Source of the DNA: Corynebacterium sp. HMSC04H06
Lineage (GTDB): Bacteria; Actinomycetota; Actinomycetes; Mycobacteriales; Mycobacteriaceae
DNA length: 64,000 bases
Direction: 5' to 3'
Assembly (NCBI RefSeq): GCF_001815935.1
Contig: NZ_KV823453.1
Location: 1 to 64,000, forward strand
A program made the translations under genes and the position numbers. Positions 26,685 through 36,220 of this stretch are shown here, in pieces. Within the stretch, counting starts at the first letter, position 1. The number at the start of each line of letters is the position of its first letter. Under the pieces are notes generated by a model, which saw only the letters and a program-made list of their open reading frames with translations, had not been told where the DNA came from and made no database searches.

Positions 26685-27065
26685 TGTTGTCTCTCCCAGT
26701 AGTGCGATATGTGAGCCACTTTCAGGACTCGGGTGGTACTGCCATCTGAAACCCTTGTGACGGCTACCACTCGATTTCCCTTTCGTGTTAGTTGTAACTT
26801 TATCCCTCACCCGTGACTTGTGCAAATAAATTTGCTGCAAATCCCAAGAAAATGACTGCAATGTGACCAAACACTCAGAAATGCACCGTAACCAGCGCAT
26901 TTATTGGCTCATAGCGATACGCCCGTACCGTTTAAACGCGTGCAGAAGCACCCCTTTTGCACGAATGACAAAGTTTTTTCAAGCCCTTTCGCGGCCTGTG
27001 CAAACTAATTTTTATCAGTTTCGAAATGTTTATCACCGGCCCACCATCGCTGGCGCGCGCGGAAA
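26685..27065. promoter_or_regulatory. Long 5' region of the serine cluster with a palindrome
   Basis: This is 381 bases without a gene, AT-rich by local standards between 26780 and 27030. It contains the palindrome GCAAAT-AA-ATTTGC (26822-26835), overlapped by TTGCTGCAA. The promoter and the operator of the adjacent PAS-HTH regulator are plausibly here. This is inferred from position only. Confidence 0.4.
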
Positions 27066-27794
27066 TTACTTCCGCCGGCCACCCCACCAGCGGTTTCCCG
27101 CCCGCCGCACGAATTGCGCCATGTGTTCCGCGGTGTAGTTCACGGGGGCGCGCCCGGGCCGGGCCAGCACCCACCCGCGCCAGTAGGCCAGTACCGCCAG
27201 CCCGGTGCCCACCAGCGGCGCTACCAACATTCCTAGTGCCTGGAGTCCGGAGCTGGAAAAGCCCACCATAACCACGCCGGTGACAATCGCCGGAACCGCA
27301 TAGAGCGGGCTGCCGCCGAAGATCCCCGGGATCTGCCCGGAGGCAATATCGCGGATCATTCCCCCACCCACGGCGGTCAGCACGCCCATGAATACGCAGG
27401 CGATAAGCGGCATCCCGTGGGACAGCGCCTTCACGCACCCGGTGGTGGACCACACGCCCAGGATGATGGCGTCGCCGTGAACCTTGAAGATCTCCCAGAC
27501 CTTGCCCTTCAGATCGGTTAAGAACGCGACGAGCGCACCCACGCACGCCAGCCCCAGGTAGGCCGGGTCCGAGACGGCGGCGGCCGCGCCCGCCCCGATC
27601 AGCATGTCGCGCATCATGCCGCCGGCCAGCGCCGAAAACAGCGCGAGGAAGATGAAGCCGACGATGTCGAATTCCCGCTTGCGGGCAATTGTCCCGCCGA
27701 TGATGCCGTTGAGGACCACTCCGATCAGATCAAAGACTTGATAGAGGGTGGAGATGAGCGGATCGACGTCGTGCATGCTTACAACAATAGGCAT
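27066..27794 (-). CDS. TRIC-like/UPF0126 (YadS/YicG) membrane channel protein
   Basis: A 242-residue membrane protein with seven hydrophobic segments in two repeated halves. Each half carries the UPF0126 signature: ALAGGMMRDMLIG (about residue 60) and AVGGGMIRDIASG (about residue 147). This family is structurally the prokaryotic trimeric intracellular cation (TRIC) channel, passing monovalent cations; some members have been linked to glycine uptake. The start is either the ATG at 27794 or one six codons later at 27776; neither has a strong ribosome-binding site. The gene is transcribed alone, toward the serine transporter gene. Confidence 0.85.
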   Translation of the reverse strand: MPIVVSMHDVDPLISTLYQVFDLIGVVLNGIIGGTIARKREFDIVGFIFLALFSALAGGMMRDMLIGAGAAAAVSDPAYLGLACVGALVAFLTDLKGKVWEIFKVHGDAIILGVWSTTGCVKALSHGMPLIACVFMGVLTAVGGGMIRDIASGQIPGIFGGSPLYAVPAIVTGVVMVGFSSSGLQALGMLVAPLVGTGLAVLAYWRGWVLARPGRAPVNYTAEHMAQFVRRAGNRWWGGRRK

Positions 27795-27842
27795 CCGCGC
27801 GAAAGCTTCTCCCCGCCCGGATGCCTTAGGCTGCTGCGCCGG

Positions 27843-29564
27843 CTACTTGGCGTCCAAATTGGACTGGTGCCCGCCCGGGTTGCCGCGCGCGGCCGGCTCG
27901 TCGGCACCACCCGCGGGTTCGGCCCCGCTGGTGGGCGCATAGGGGCTGCGGGAGGCATCGATGGAGCCGTGCTCCGCGTGGCCGGACGAGTGCCCGGCGT
28001 GATCGTCGAAGGTCATCGCCGCCGGGGTCACTCGCACGTCGGGTTCCTCGCCGGGCTTGACCACTACGAATTGTCCCATCATTCCCTCGTCCTCGTGCAG
28101 GAGCATGTGGCAGTGGAACATATAAGGGATGGTCGGGTCCGGGTAATAGCCGAATTCCACCAGGAGGGTTGCCGTCGCCTTCGGCGGCAGGTCGATGGTG
28201 TCCTTCCAGCCCTGGGTGGGCACCTCAATCCCCTGCCCGTCGAAGTCCAGAATCTTGAACCGGGAGTTGTGGATGTGGAAGTTGTGCGGCCAGTCCGCGT
28301 TCTCGTTTTCCACGTGCCAGATTTCCGGCTTGTCGTGGTCAATCACCTCGTCCACGCGGGCCATGTCCATGGATTCGCCGTTAATAAGGAAGGTGTTGAG
28401 CACGAAGGTGCGCTCCTTCAACCCTTCTCTAGCGGGCGCCTTGCGCGCGGCCGGGTCGAGCTGTGCCGGCAGCGCCGGGGCCTCCGGCGCGTCATCCTGC
28501 GGGCCGCGCAGGGTCAGCAGGTCGAAGGAGTCCTGGAAGCCGAAGTCCACGGTATACTCGCCGTTTTCGGGGATGCCAAAGCGATCCTCGCGCGGCCGGG
28601 AGACCAGCTTGATTTCCTCGCCCGGGGCCAAGTCCACCAGGGCTTCGACGCGCTCGCCGGGGCCGATCAGGATATCGTCGGCCTCCACCGGAGCGCCCAG
28701 CAGCCCGGAGTCGGTGGCGATGACCTGGAAGGGGGCGTCGTTGTCCAGGCTGAGCGTGTAGAAGCGCATGGTCGCGCCGTTTAAGAAGCGCAGCCGCACC
28801 CGGCGCGTGGTGGCCTGGAAGAAGCAGTTGGTCTGGCCGTTGACCACCGGCGTGGTGCCCATCAGGCCCAGGGTGTCATCGATCCGGTTATCCAGCTGGT
28901 CATCATCGGTGAACTTGAGATCGCAGAGGACGACCGGGATATCGTCCACACCGTAGTCGTGCGGAATCTCCAGGGTCTCGGAGACCTCGTCGTCCAGGAT
29001 GAACATGCCGGCCAAGCCGCGGTAGGCCTGCACGGCGGTCTGCCCGTGCGGGTGCGGGTGGTACCACACCGTGGCGGCCGGCTGCGCCACCGTCCAAGAC
29101 GGCTCCCAGCTCTTCCCCGGCTCGATGGGCGAGTGCGGGCCGCCGTCGGCATAGGCCGGCAGCTTCATCCCGTGCCAGTGGACGGTGGTCATCTCCGGCA
29201 GGTTGTTTTCTACGCGGACCTTGACCTCTTCGCCCTTCTTGGCGCGCAGCGTCGGGCCCAGGTAGTCGCCGTTGAAGCCCCAAGTCCGCGTGCGCGGCTG
29301 GCCCGGCAGGATTTCGGCATGGCCGGCCTGGGCCTGCAGGGTGAACGTGCGGATCTTTCCCTCCAGCGAGCCCTCGTAGAGAGGAGGGATGGCCAGCTCG
29401 CGCAGCTCACCGTCGTAGCCGCGCGGTTCGGGCTGCTGGCTCGACTGGCTACGTGAACACGCCGCCAGCGCCGGGGCGGCGGCCGCCCCCAAGGCGGCGA
29501 CGAGCGTGCCGCGGAAGAACGTACGCCGGTTGAACGGGCGGTGCACATGGGCACGAGCGGGCAT
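27843..29564 (-). CDS. Tat-exported multicopper oxidase (CueO/CopO-like)
   Basis: A 573-residue periplasmic/exported oxidase. The Tat signal NRRTFFRGTLVAALG (residues 12-26) ends with the lipobox-like ALAAC (Cys36). The four copper motifs are present: HWHG (129-132), HPHPHG (169-174), HNFHIHN and HCHMLLHEDEGMM near the C-terminal third. The type 1 copper axial Met is in the last motif. The C-terminus is a His/Gly-rich tail. It is likely a cuprous oxidase for copper tolerance, or a laccase. The ATG at 29564 has AAAGGTGA 6 bases upstream; a TTG two codons earlier is less likely. No copper regulator is adjacent. Confidence 0.92.
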   Translation of the reverse strand: MPARAHVHRPFNRRTFFRGTLVAALGAAAAPALAACSRSQSSQQPEPRGYDGELRELAIPPLYEGSLEGKIRTFTLQAQAGHAEILPGQPRTRTWGFNGDYLGPTLRAKKGEEVKVRVENNLPEMTTVHWHGMKLPAYADGGPHSPIEPGKSWEPSWTVAQPAATVWYHPHPHGQTAVQAYRGLAGMFILDDEVSETLEIPHDYGVDDIPVVLCDLKFTDDDQLDNRIDDTLGLMGTTPVVNGQTNCFFQATTRRVRLRFLNGATMRFYTLSLDNDAPFQVIATDSGLLGAPVEADDILIGPGERVEALVDLAPGEEIKLVSRPREDRFGIPENGEYTVDFGFQDSFDLLTLRGPQDDAPEAPALPAQLDPAARKAPAREGLKERTFVLNTFLINGESMDMARVDEVIDHDKPEIWHVENENADWPHNFHIHNSRFKILDFDGQGIEVPTQGWKDTIDLPPKATATLLVEFGYYPDPTIPYMFHCHMLLHEDEGMMGQFVVVKPGEEPDVRVTPAAMTFDDHAGHSSGHAEHGSIDASRSPYAPTSGAEPAGGADEPAARGNPGGHQSNLDAK

Positions 29565-29802
29565 AAACAATCACCTTTGCCTTCACAAAACCGTGAAAAT
29601 TGATACTCTCTTCAGCCTAGGCCACCGGCCGCGCCAGCCGCCCCGCGTTTAAGCCGCCGCGCACAATCTCACATCGGTTGAGATCTCGCCGAATTTATTC
29701 ACACTCCTAATCCCCACCGCCGGGCCGAAGTCCTGCTCAGTCGGGTTGCGGCGAGGCCGGCCTTACTACCTAAAAAGCACCTCACCCAATAAGCTCGACG
29801 CC

Positions 29803-31026
29803 ATGGACAACAAGAATAGGGAATCCCACAACGCGCGGCGTTTCGTCTGGGCCAATGGTCTGCAAAACCTGGGCGACCAGGTGGTCTCCGCCAAGACGGT
29901 ACTGCCGTGGGCTTTCCAGGCAGCCGGCGTTCCCCACTTCTTCACCGCCCTGCTGGTACCTTTCCGCGAGTCGGGCTCCATGCTGCCGCAGGCCGCGCTC
30001 ACTCCCTGGGTGACCACGCACAACAGCCGCAAGAAGCTGTGGATGTTGGGCTCTATCGGCCAGGCGGTTTCCGCTTTCTTCATCGGCCTTATCATCATCG
30101 TCGCCAGCGGCTGGCTGCTCGGCGCTGGCGTCCTGCTGACGCTCGCGGCGCTGTCGGTGTTCCGGGCACTGTGCTCCATCGCAGGCAAGGACGTCCAGGG
30201 CCGCACGATTTCCAAGGGCACCCGCGGCCAGGTCACCGGCCGGGCCACCGCGGTCGGGGGCGGTGCCACCCTGCTGGTCGGTGTTTTCCTCGTGCTGACC
30301 GGGCAGCTGCCCCAGTGGGCGCTGGGCGTGCTGGTGGTGGCCGGCTCGCTGACCTGGGCGGCGGCCACGCTGGTCTTCCGCGACATCGCGGAGCCCGTCA
30401 CGGAGGAGGACCAGGCGCCGCCGGCGGCCAACTGGTGGCAGGACACGTGGCAGCTCTACACCGGCGACCGCCGCTTCCGGCAATTCGTCAACGTCCGCTC
30501 CCTGCTGTTGGTCTCCGCGCTGTCCACGACGTTCATCGTTACCCTGGCCCAGCGCAACGGCGATACCCTGCTGGGCGGCCTAGGCTCGTTCCTCTTGGCC
30601 TCCGGGGTGGCCTCGCTCATCGGCGGGCGGATCTCCGGCGTCTTTTCCGACAAGTCTTCCCGCAACGTCATGGCCAGCGGCGCGGCCGTAGCCTCCGTGG
30701 TTTTGGTCCTTATCGTGGCTGCCGATGCCACCCTGCCCGCCGCGGTCAACCAGTGGCTGCTGCCCGCCGGCTTCTTCGTGGTCACCCTGGCGCACACCGC
30801 CATCCGGGTGGCCCGCAAGACCTACGTGGCGGACATGGCCGAGGGCGACCAGCGCACCCACTACGTGGGCGCGGCCAACACCATGATGGGCGTCATGCTG
30901 TTGGTGGTCGGCGGTATCTCCGCCCTCATCGCCCTGGCCGGCCCCTCGGTTGCGCTGCTCTTTTTGGCCTTGGTCGGCGCGGTGGGCGTCTGGCGGGCCC
31001 GCCAGCTCGAGGACGTTTCCGGCTAA
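29803..31026 (+). CDS. MFS transporter of unknown substrate
   Basis: A 407-residue membrane protein with about 11-12 hydrophobic segments. It lacks the strong antiporter motif C of drug pumps. The N-terminal region (FVWANGLQNLGDQVVSAKTV) and the cytoplasmic loop SRKKLWMLGSIGQ resemble the MFS_1-like exporters of unassigned role. The ATG at 29803 is the best start although no clear ribosome-binding site precedes it; a TTG at 29746 in the same frame is an alternative. The gene ends 125 bases before glmU, in the same direction. It is divergent from the multicopper oxidase, with 238 bases between the starts. Confidence 0.78.
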   Translation: MDNKNRESHNARRFVWANGLQNLGDQVVSAKTVLPWAFQAAGVPHFFTALLVPFRESGSMLPQAALTPWVTTHNSRKKLWMLGSIGQAVSAFFIGLIIIVASGWLLGAGVLLTLAALSVFRALCSIAGKDVQGRTISKGTRGQVTGRATAVGGGATLLVGVFLVLTGQLPQWALGVLVVAGSLTWAAATLVFRDIAEPVTEEDQAPPAANWWQDTWQLYTGDRRFRQFVNVRSLLLVSALSTTFIVTLAQRNGDTLLGGLGSFLLASGVASLIGGRISGVFSDKSSRNVMASGAAVASVVLVLIVAADATLPAAVNQWLLPAGFFVVTLAHTAIRVARKTYVADMAEGDQRTHYVGAANTMMGVMLLVVGGISALIALAGPSVALLFLALVGAVGVWRARQLEDVSG

Positions 31027-31150
31027 GTAGCGCCCCGGGGCGGCGCGACGTGTCTGCTCAAAAGAACGCGGCTGGGCGCGGTCCGCTATATGATGTTTAG
31101 CGAAAAACTTATTGCACTTTCGCCGATTAAGATTTTGGAGAGTTCCCCAC

Positions 31151-32611
31151 GTGGCAAGCCCGCAACCCGTAGCCGTCATAGTTCTCGCCGCCGGCGCTGG
31201 CACCCGCATGAAGTCTGCAACGCAGAAGACTTTGCACAGCATCGGCGGCCGCAGCCTGTTAGGACACAGCCTCTATGCCGCCGCCGGGCTGGAGCCCGAA
31301 CACCTCGTGGCCGTCGTCGGCCACCAGCGTGACCAGGTCTCCCCCGCCGTCGACCAGCTCGCCGAGGAGCTCGGCCGGGAGATCCTGCAGGCCGTCCAGG
31401 AAGAACAAAACGGTACCGGGCACGCCGTGCAGTGCGGCCTGGAACCGCTCCCCGACTTCGACGGCACCGTCATCGTCACCAACGCCGACGTCCCGCTGCT
31501 GCGCGCCGAGACCATCGACGGCCTGCGCGCCGCGCACCAGGAGGCTGGCAACGCGGTCACCGTGCTGTCGATGGAGTTGGATAACCCCACCGGCTACGGC
31601 CGCATCGAGCGCGCCGAGGATGGCAGCGTGCAGGCCATCGTCGAGCACAAGGATGCCAGCGACGCCCAGCGCGCTATCCGCGAGGTCAACTCCGGCGTCT
31701 TCGCTTTCGACGCCGCCACGCTGCGCTCCGCGCTGACCCGCCTGGACACCAACAACGCCCAGGGCGAGCTCTACATCACCGACGTGCTGGAGATCGCCCG
31801 CGAGGACGGCCAGGCAGTCGGCGCCTTCCGCGCCCCGGACCCGGCTGAGCTGGCCGGCGTCAACGACCGCATCCAGCTGGCCGCCGCCGGCCGCGAGCTC
31901 AACCGCCGCCTAGTAGAAGAGGCCATGCGCGGCGGGGCCACCGTCGTCGATCCGGAAACCACCTGGATTGGTGTGGGCGTGACCATCGGACAGGACGTGA
32001 CCATCCACCCCGGCACCCAGCTGTGGGGCACGACCTCCATCGGCGACAACGCCGTGGTGGGCCCAGACACCACCCTGACCGACATGCAGGTGGGCGCCGG
32101 CGCCAGCGTCATCCGCACCCACGGCGAAGGCTCGGTCATCGGCACCGAGGCCACCGTCGGGCCGTTCACCTACATCCGTCCGGGCGTCATCCTGGGCGAG
32201 AAGGGCAAGCTGGGCGGCTTCGTCGAGGCCAAGAAGGCCCACATCGGCCCGGGCTCCAAGGTCCCGCACCTGACCTATATCGGGGACGCGACCGTCGGCC
32301 GCGAGTCCAACATCGGTGCGTCCTCCGTCTTCGTCAACTACGACGGCGTGAACAAGCACCACACCACCGTGGGCGACTACGTCCGCACCGGCTCGGACAC
32401 CATGTTTATTGCTCCGGTGACGGTCGGTGACGGCGTGTATTCCGGAGCGGGTACAGTAATCAAGGACGATGTTCCGGCAGGAGCACTCGTTGTCTCTGGT
32501 GGCAAGCAGCGCAATATCGAGGGCTGGGTGCAGAAGAAGCGGCCGGGCACCCCGGCGGCGGAAGCGGCGGCCCGCACGCAAGGCGAACCACATAACGGCG
32601 ACCACAATTAA
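31151..32611 (+). CDS. glmU: Bifunctional GlmU: GlcNAc-1-phosphate uridyltransferase/GlcN-1-phosphate acetyltransferase
   Basis: A 486-residue cytoplasmic enzyme making UDP-GlcNAc for peptidoglycan and other glycans. The N-terminal pyrophosphorylase domain begins with the nucleotide loop [12 protein letters not shown]. The C-terminal half is a left-handed beta-helix of hexapeptide repeats (about residues 255-440) with the acetyltransferase residues in the [20 protein letters not shown] region. The GTG at 31151 is chosen because GGAGAG lies 9-10 bases upstream. prs follows after 19 bases, the usual glmU-prs operon. The C-terminal tail is Ala/Gly-rich. Confidence 0.96.
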   Translation: MASPQPVAVIVLAAGAGTRMKSATQKTLHSIGGRSLLGHSLYAAAGLEPEHLVAVVGHQRDQVSPAVDQLAEELGREILQAVQEEQNGTGHAVQCGLEPLPDFDGTVIVTNADVPLLRAETIDGLRAAHQEAGNAVTVLSMELDNPTGYGRIERAEDGSVQAIVEHKDASDAQRAIREVNSGVFAFDAATLRSALTRLDTNNAQGELYITDVLEIAREDGQAVGAFRAPDPAELAGVNDRIQLAAAGRELNRRLVEEAMRGGATVVDPETTWIGVGVTIGQDVTIHPGTQLWGTTSIGDNAVVGPDTTLTDMQVGAGASVIRTHGEGSVIGTEATVGPFTYIRPGVILGEKGKLGGFVEAKKAHIGPGSKVPHLTYIGDATVGRESNIGASSVFVNYDGVNKHHTTVGDYVRTGSDTMFIAPVTVGDGVYSGAGTVIKDDVPAGALVVSGGKQRNIEGWVQKKRPGTPAAEAAARTQGEPHNGDHN

Positions 32612-32630
32612 GAAGGGTTTTTAACTCGCT

Positions 32631-33608
32631 ATGACTGGCAAAATCACTGGCAGCAGCAAAAACATGAAGCTGTTTTCCGGGCGCGCACACCCGCATCTGG
32701 CTGAGGCCGTAGCCAAGGAGCTCAAGACGGACCTAGTCCCCACCACCGCCCGCGACTTCGCGAACGGCGAAATCTTCATTCGCTTCGAGGAATCCGTGCG
32801 TGGTGCCGACTGCTTCGTCATGCAGTCCCACACCCAGCCGCTGAACAAGTGGCTGATGGAGCAACTCATCATGATCGATGCGCTCAAGCGCGGTTCCGCC
32901 AAGCGCATTACCGCCATCCTGCCGTTCTACCCTTACGCGCGACAGGATAAGAAGCACCGCGGCCGCGAGCCCATCTCCGCCCGCCTGGTCGCCGACCTGC
33001 TGCAGGCCGCCGGCGCAGACCGTATTGTCTCCGTCGACCTGCACACCGACCAGATCCAGGGCTTCTTCGATGGCCCGGTCGATCACATGCACGCCATGCC
33101 GATCCTGACCGACTACATCAAGAAGACCTACGCCACGGACAACATCACCGTGGTCTCCCCGGACGCCGGCCGCGTCAAGGTCGCCGAGAAGTGGGCCCAC
33201 GAGCTGGGCGACGCCCCGCTGGCCTTCGTCCACAAGACCCGCTCGACTGAGGTGGCCAACCAGACCGTGTCCAACCGCGTCGTCGGCGACGTCGAGGGCC
33301 ACGACTGCATCCTGCTGGACGACATGATTGACACCGGCGGCACCATTGCTGGCGCGGTCCGCGTCCTCAAGGAGGCCGGTGCCCGCAAGGTCATCATCGC
33401 CTGCACCCACGGTGTCTTCTCCGATCCGGCGCGCGAGCGCCTGTCGGAGTGCGGCGCGGAAGAGGTCATCACGACCGATACCCTGCCGCAGTCCACCGAG
33501 GGCTGGTCCAACCTGACGGTGCTGTCTATCGCGCCGCTGCTGGCCCGCACGATCCACGAGATCTTCGAAAACGGCTCGGTTACTACCCTGTTTGAGCCGC
33601 AAGACTAA
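32631..33608 (+). CDS. prs: Ribose-phosphate pyrophosphokinase
   Basis: A 325-residue enzyme making PRPP from ribose 5-phosphate and ATP, feeding purine, pyrimidine, His, Trp and arabinan precursor synthesis. Recognisable parts are the N-terminal LFSGRAHPHLAEAVA, the ATP-binding PFYPYARQDKKHRGREPIS, the metal-binding VDLHTDQIQGFFD and the PRPP loop LDDMIDTGGTI. The length is typical. It lies 19 bases behind glmU with AAGAAGG upstream of the ATG, and so is in the same operon. A long hairpin with no U-run follows. Confidence 0.97.
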   Translation: MTGKITGSSKNMKLFSGRAHPHLAEAVAKELKTDLVPTTARDFANGEIFIRFEESVRGADCFVMQSHTQPLNKWLMEQLIMIDALKRGSAKRITAILPFYPYARQDKKHRGREPISARLVADLLQAAGADRIVSVDLHTDQIQGFFDGPVDHMHAMPILTDYIKKTYATDNITVVSPDAGRVKVAEKWAHELGDAPLAFVHKTRSTEVANQTVSNRVVGDVEGHDCILLDDMIDTGGTIAGAVRVLKEAGARKVIIACTHGVFSDPARERLSECGAEEVITTDTLPQSTEGWSNLTVLSIAPLLARTIHEIFENGSVTTLFEPQD

Positions 33609-33645
33609 GAGAAAAACACTACCCTGGGTGCCCAAGGCAACTCCC

Positions 33646-33696
33646 CCGGTGTGACCGTGAGCCGGAACGCTTAAACGTTCCGGCGGGTCGCACCGG
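33646..33696. repeat. Long two-part hairpin between prs and the SDR gene
   Basis: An outer stem of 11 bp (33646-33656 with 33686-33696, one G-T pair) and an inner perfect 9-bp stem GCCGGAACG/CGTTCCGGC (33661-33669 with 33676-33684) fold around CTTAAA. No T-run follows on the plus strand, so it is not a classic terminator. Confidence 0.75.
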
Positions 33697-33728
33697 TGAG
33701 GGAGCCACGACCACAAGGAAGGACACTC

Positions 33729-34499
33729 ATGGGTAGGTTTTCTAATTTCGACGGCCGCGTAGCCTTGGTCATCGGGGCCGGCTACGGCATCGGTGCCGCG
33801 GTGGCCGAAGAACTCAGCGAGTGGGGTGCTCGCCTAGTTGTCGCGGATGAGGACCCGCAGCTGCTGGGACAGTTGGTGGAAAAGCTGCGTGGCGCCGGCG
33901 CGGAGGTAACCGGCCACGTCATGGACACCACCGTGGAGGCCGCGCACCGCGACGCCGTCGATCTTGCCGTCCAAACCTACGGCGCCCTGCACCTGGCGGT
34001 TAACTGCCCCGGCTACGGCGGCAGCGACGATCACACCGGCGAATTCGCCGTGAGCGAGTGGGACCAGCTCATCGACCGCAACCTCAATGCGGTAGCCTAC
34101 GGCATGCGCTACCAGCTAGAGCAGTTCATGGACCAAGAGCGCACCTCCACTTGCTCAATCGTCAACGTCGCCTCCGTGCACGGTGCCTTCGCTTCCGCGG
34201 GCAATTCCGCCTACACCGCCGCCAACCACGGCGTGGTGGGACTGACCAAGAGCGCCGCCCTGGAGTACGGCTCCAAGGCCATCCGCATCAACTGCGTGTG
34301 CCCGGCGTATGTGCGCGGCTCCCGCCTGGCTAAGGACATGGATGATGAGGCCTTGCACCGCGTCATCAATTCCCACCCGCTGGGCCGCCTAGGCCAGCCG
34401 GAAGAGGTGGCTCACCTGGTGCGTTTCCTGCTGTCCCCGGACGCGTCCTATATCACCGGCAGCGCCCACATGGTCGACGGTGGATACACAGCCGGCTAG
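33729..34499 (+). CDS. Short-chain dehydrogenase/reductase-like protein with altered catalytic site
   Basis: A 256-residue Rossmann protein of the classical SDR family. The cofactor loop is GAGYGIG (residues 16-22) rather than the usual TGxxxGIG, and an acidic Asp40 in VVADED suggests NAD preference. The catalytic Ser is at 149. Tyr162 is present, but the expected lysine four residues later is Asn166 (sequence [10 protein letters not shown]). The C-terminal family ending [17 protein letters not shown] is intact. Enzyme activity may be lost or changed; the gene shows no other decay. The ATG at 33729 has AAGGAAGGA upstream. Its substrate is unknown. Confidence 0.85.
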   Translation: MGRFSNFDGRVALVIGAGYGIGAAVAEELSEWGARLVVADEDPQLLGQLVEKLRGAGAEVTGHVMDTTVEAAHRDAVDLAVQTYGALHLAVNCPGYGGSDDHTGEFAVSEWDQLIDRNLNAVAYGMRYQLEQFMDQERTSTCSIVNVASVHGAFASAGNSAYTAANHGVVGLTKSAALEYGSKAIRINCVCPAYVRGSRLAKDMDDEALHRVINSHPLGRLGQPEEVAHLVRFLLSPDASYITGSAHMVDGGYTAG

Positions 34500-34581
34500 T
34501 ATCTTCCCAGCACAGCCACTATAGTCCTACGTTGTTGTTGAAAACTTTCAACGTGGAAGGACTTTTTGTGAAAAAGCTCTC

Positions 34582-35916
34582 ATGCCGGGAATGGCGTACT
34601 TCAGTTGTACTGTCGGCGCCGGTTTCGCCTCCGGCCAAGAAATGCTGCAGTATTACGCCGCCTTCGGTTGGTGGGGCGTCATCGGCGCCGTCATCGCGCT
34701 GGTACTGATGCCCCTCGCGGCCATGATCGCCATGCAGTACGGAAGCTATTTCCAGGCCACCTCCCACGATCGCGTCTTTTCCAGCATCGCCGGCAAGTTC
34801 CTGGCTCGCTTCGTGGATTATTCCATCACCTTCACGCAGTTTTGCATTTCCTTCGTGATGCTGACCGGTGCCGGCGCCAACCTCAACCAGCAGTTCGGTC
34901 TGCCGCTCTGGGTGGGCTCGACGCTGATGGCCGTCGCCGTCATCATCTGCGGCATGATGAACGTTGAGAAGGTCACCAACACCCTGGGCTCTATCACCCC
35001 GTTCGTGGTCGCCCTGTTGGTCATCGCCGCGGTCTATTCCTTCATGAACGCCCCGTCGGATCTCGCCGCCGTGGGCCAGTTCGGCATCGATAACGTGGAG
35101 ACCACCCTGCCGAACTGGTGGGTCTCCACCTTCAACTACGTCGGTATTGCCATGATGGGCGGCGTTTCCATGGGCATCATCATGGGCGGCGACACCGTCG
35201 ACGTGCGCACCGCTGGCCGCGGCGGCATCATCCACGGACTGCTCTTCGGCGTCCTGCTGGTCATGATGGTCGTCGCCATGATCTTCAACGTCACGCACGT
35301 CTACGAGGACGCCCTGCCGACCTTGAGCATCATCACCAACGTCAATGACGCCTTGGGCCTATTCGCCTCCATCGTCATCGTCGGCTACATACTGTCCTTC
35401 CTGGACTTTGCCACCCTGGTCGGCGCGGTCTTCCCGATCATGGGCTACGTCGCGCTGGTCATGATCGGCGTGCTGATCTTCACCTGGCTGGCCCGCGGCC
35501 GCGGCATCATCACCGCCGAGTCCCGCCGCCGCGACAAAATCCGCTCCTTGGTGCTGCGCATGATCGACCCGAAGCAGAAGTTCAGCAACGCCCAGCGCGC
35601 CGAGCTCTCCCAGGAGATCTTCCACTCCAACCTGGCCTCCCAGCCGCTGCGCGAGTCCGTGCCCCAGGAGGTCATCGCGGAGCTGGACGCGGACTCCAGC
35701 AACCCGTTCAGCGCCGCGGACTACGAGGTGGACGAAGACTGGCTGGAGGGCCGCTACGAGCCCATCCACCGCGGCCAGGTGCGCTACGTCAGCGAGGCCG
35801 AGCCCACCGGCTACGACGCCGACGGCAACCCCATCGCCGCTTCCGAAAAGACGGCTTCCGATGCCGAGGCAACCTCCACGACGCGCCCACGGAAGGCCAC
35901 CGACCAAGACTCCTAG
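34582..35916 (+). CDS. YkvI-like membrane transporter, probable 5' frameshift
   Basis: A 444-residue reading with about ten transmembrane segments in the first 320 residues and a cytoplasmic tail of about 125 residues rich in acidic and Ser residues. The opening TVGAGFASGQEMLQY and the later GIAMMGGVSMGIIMGGD fit the YkvI family, which has a LeuT-like fold and unknown substrates. The ATG at 34582 has no ribosome-binding site. A GTG at 34568 sits correctly behind GGAAGGA but is out of frame with the body by one missing base, next to an A5 run (34571-34575). The coding part downstream is intact. Confidence 0.82.
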   Translation: MPGMAYFSCTVGAGFASGQEMLQYYAAFGWWGVIGAVIALVLMPLAAMIAMQYGSYFQATSHDRVFSSIAGKFLARFVDYSITFTQFCISFVMLTGAGANLNQQFGLPLWVGSTLMAVAVIICGMMNVEKVTNTLGSITPFVVALLVIAAVYSFMNAPSDLAAVGQFGIDNVETTLPNWWVSTFNYVGIAMMGGVSMGIIMGGDTVDVRTAGRGGIIHGLLFGVLLVMMVVAMIFNVTHVYEDALPTLSIITNVNDALGLFASIVIVGYILSFLDFATLVGAVFPIMGYVALVMIGVLIFTWLARGRGIITAESRRRDKIRSLVLRMIDPKQKFSNAQRAELSQEIFHSNLASQPLRESVPQEVIAELDADSSNPFSAADYEVDEDWLEGRYEPIHRGQVRYVSEAEPTGYDADGNPIAASEKTASDAEATSTTRPRKATDQDS

Positions 35917-36220
35917 GAGAAGGCGCGGAGCCGCAAGGCACCGCGCACCCTGGCACAGAAATTGCGTCGCCGGGCACGGAAATTGCGCCGGCGGGGGCGC
36001 GCGTGCTAGATTGCTATCTGTCTCGGCGAGGGCTGACTAACCACGCGCGTAGTGTTGGCCGTTATCGACGCGATTGATAAAACTACATTCCAAGCTTCAC
36101 TTATCCAAGCCTGCGATGTGACTCGACCAAGACGTCCATCGGCAGGCTTTAGTCGTATTTATACGCCTAGTCCTTGCCGTGTGTACTTTTCGACCTACGT
36201 TCGACTTTCAAGGAGAAACA
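35917..36220. promoter_or_regulatory. Promoter and structured leader of rplY
   Basis: A possible promoter is TTGCGC (35983-35988), an 18-base spacer and TAGATT (36007-36012). Further down, AAGCCTGCGATG (36107-36118) pairs with CATCGGCAGGCTT (36137-36149) with one bulged base to form a strong leader hairpin, about 70 bases before the rplY start. Two imperfect copies of GGCACRGAAATTGCG (35952 and 35974) overlap the promoter. Confidence 0.45.
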
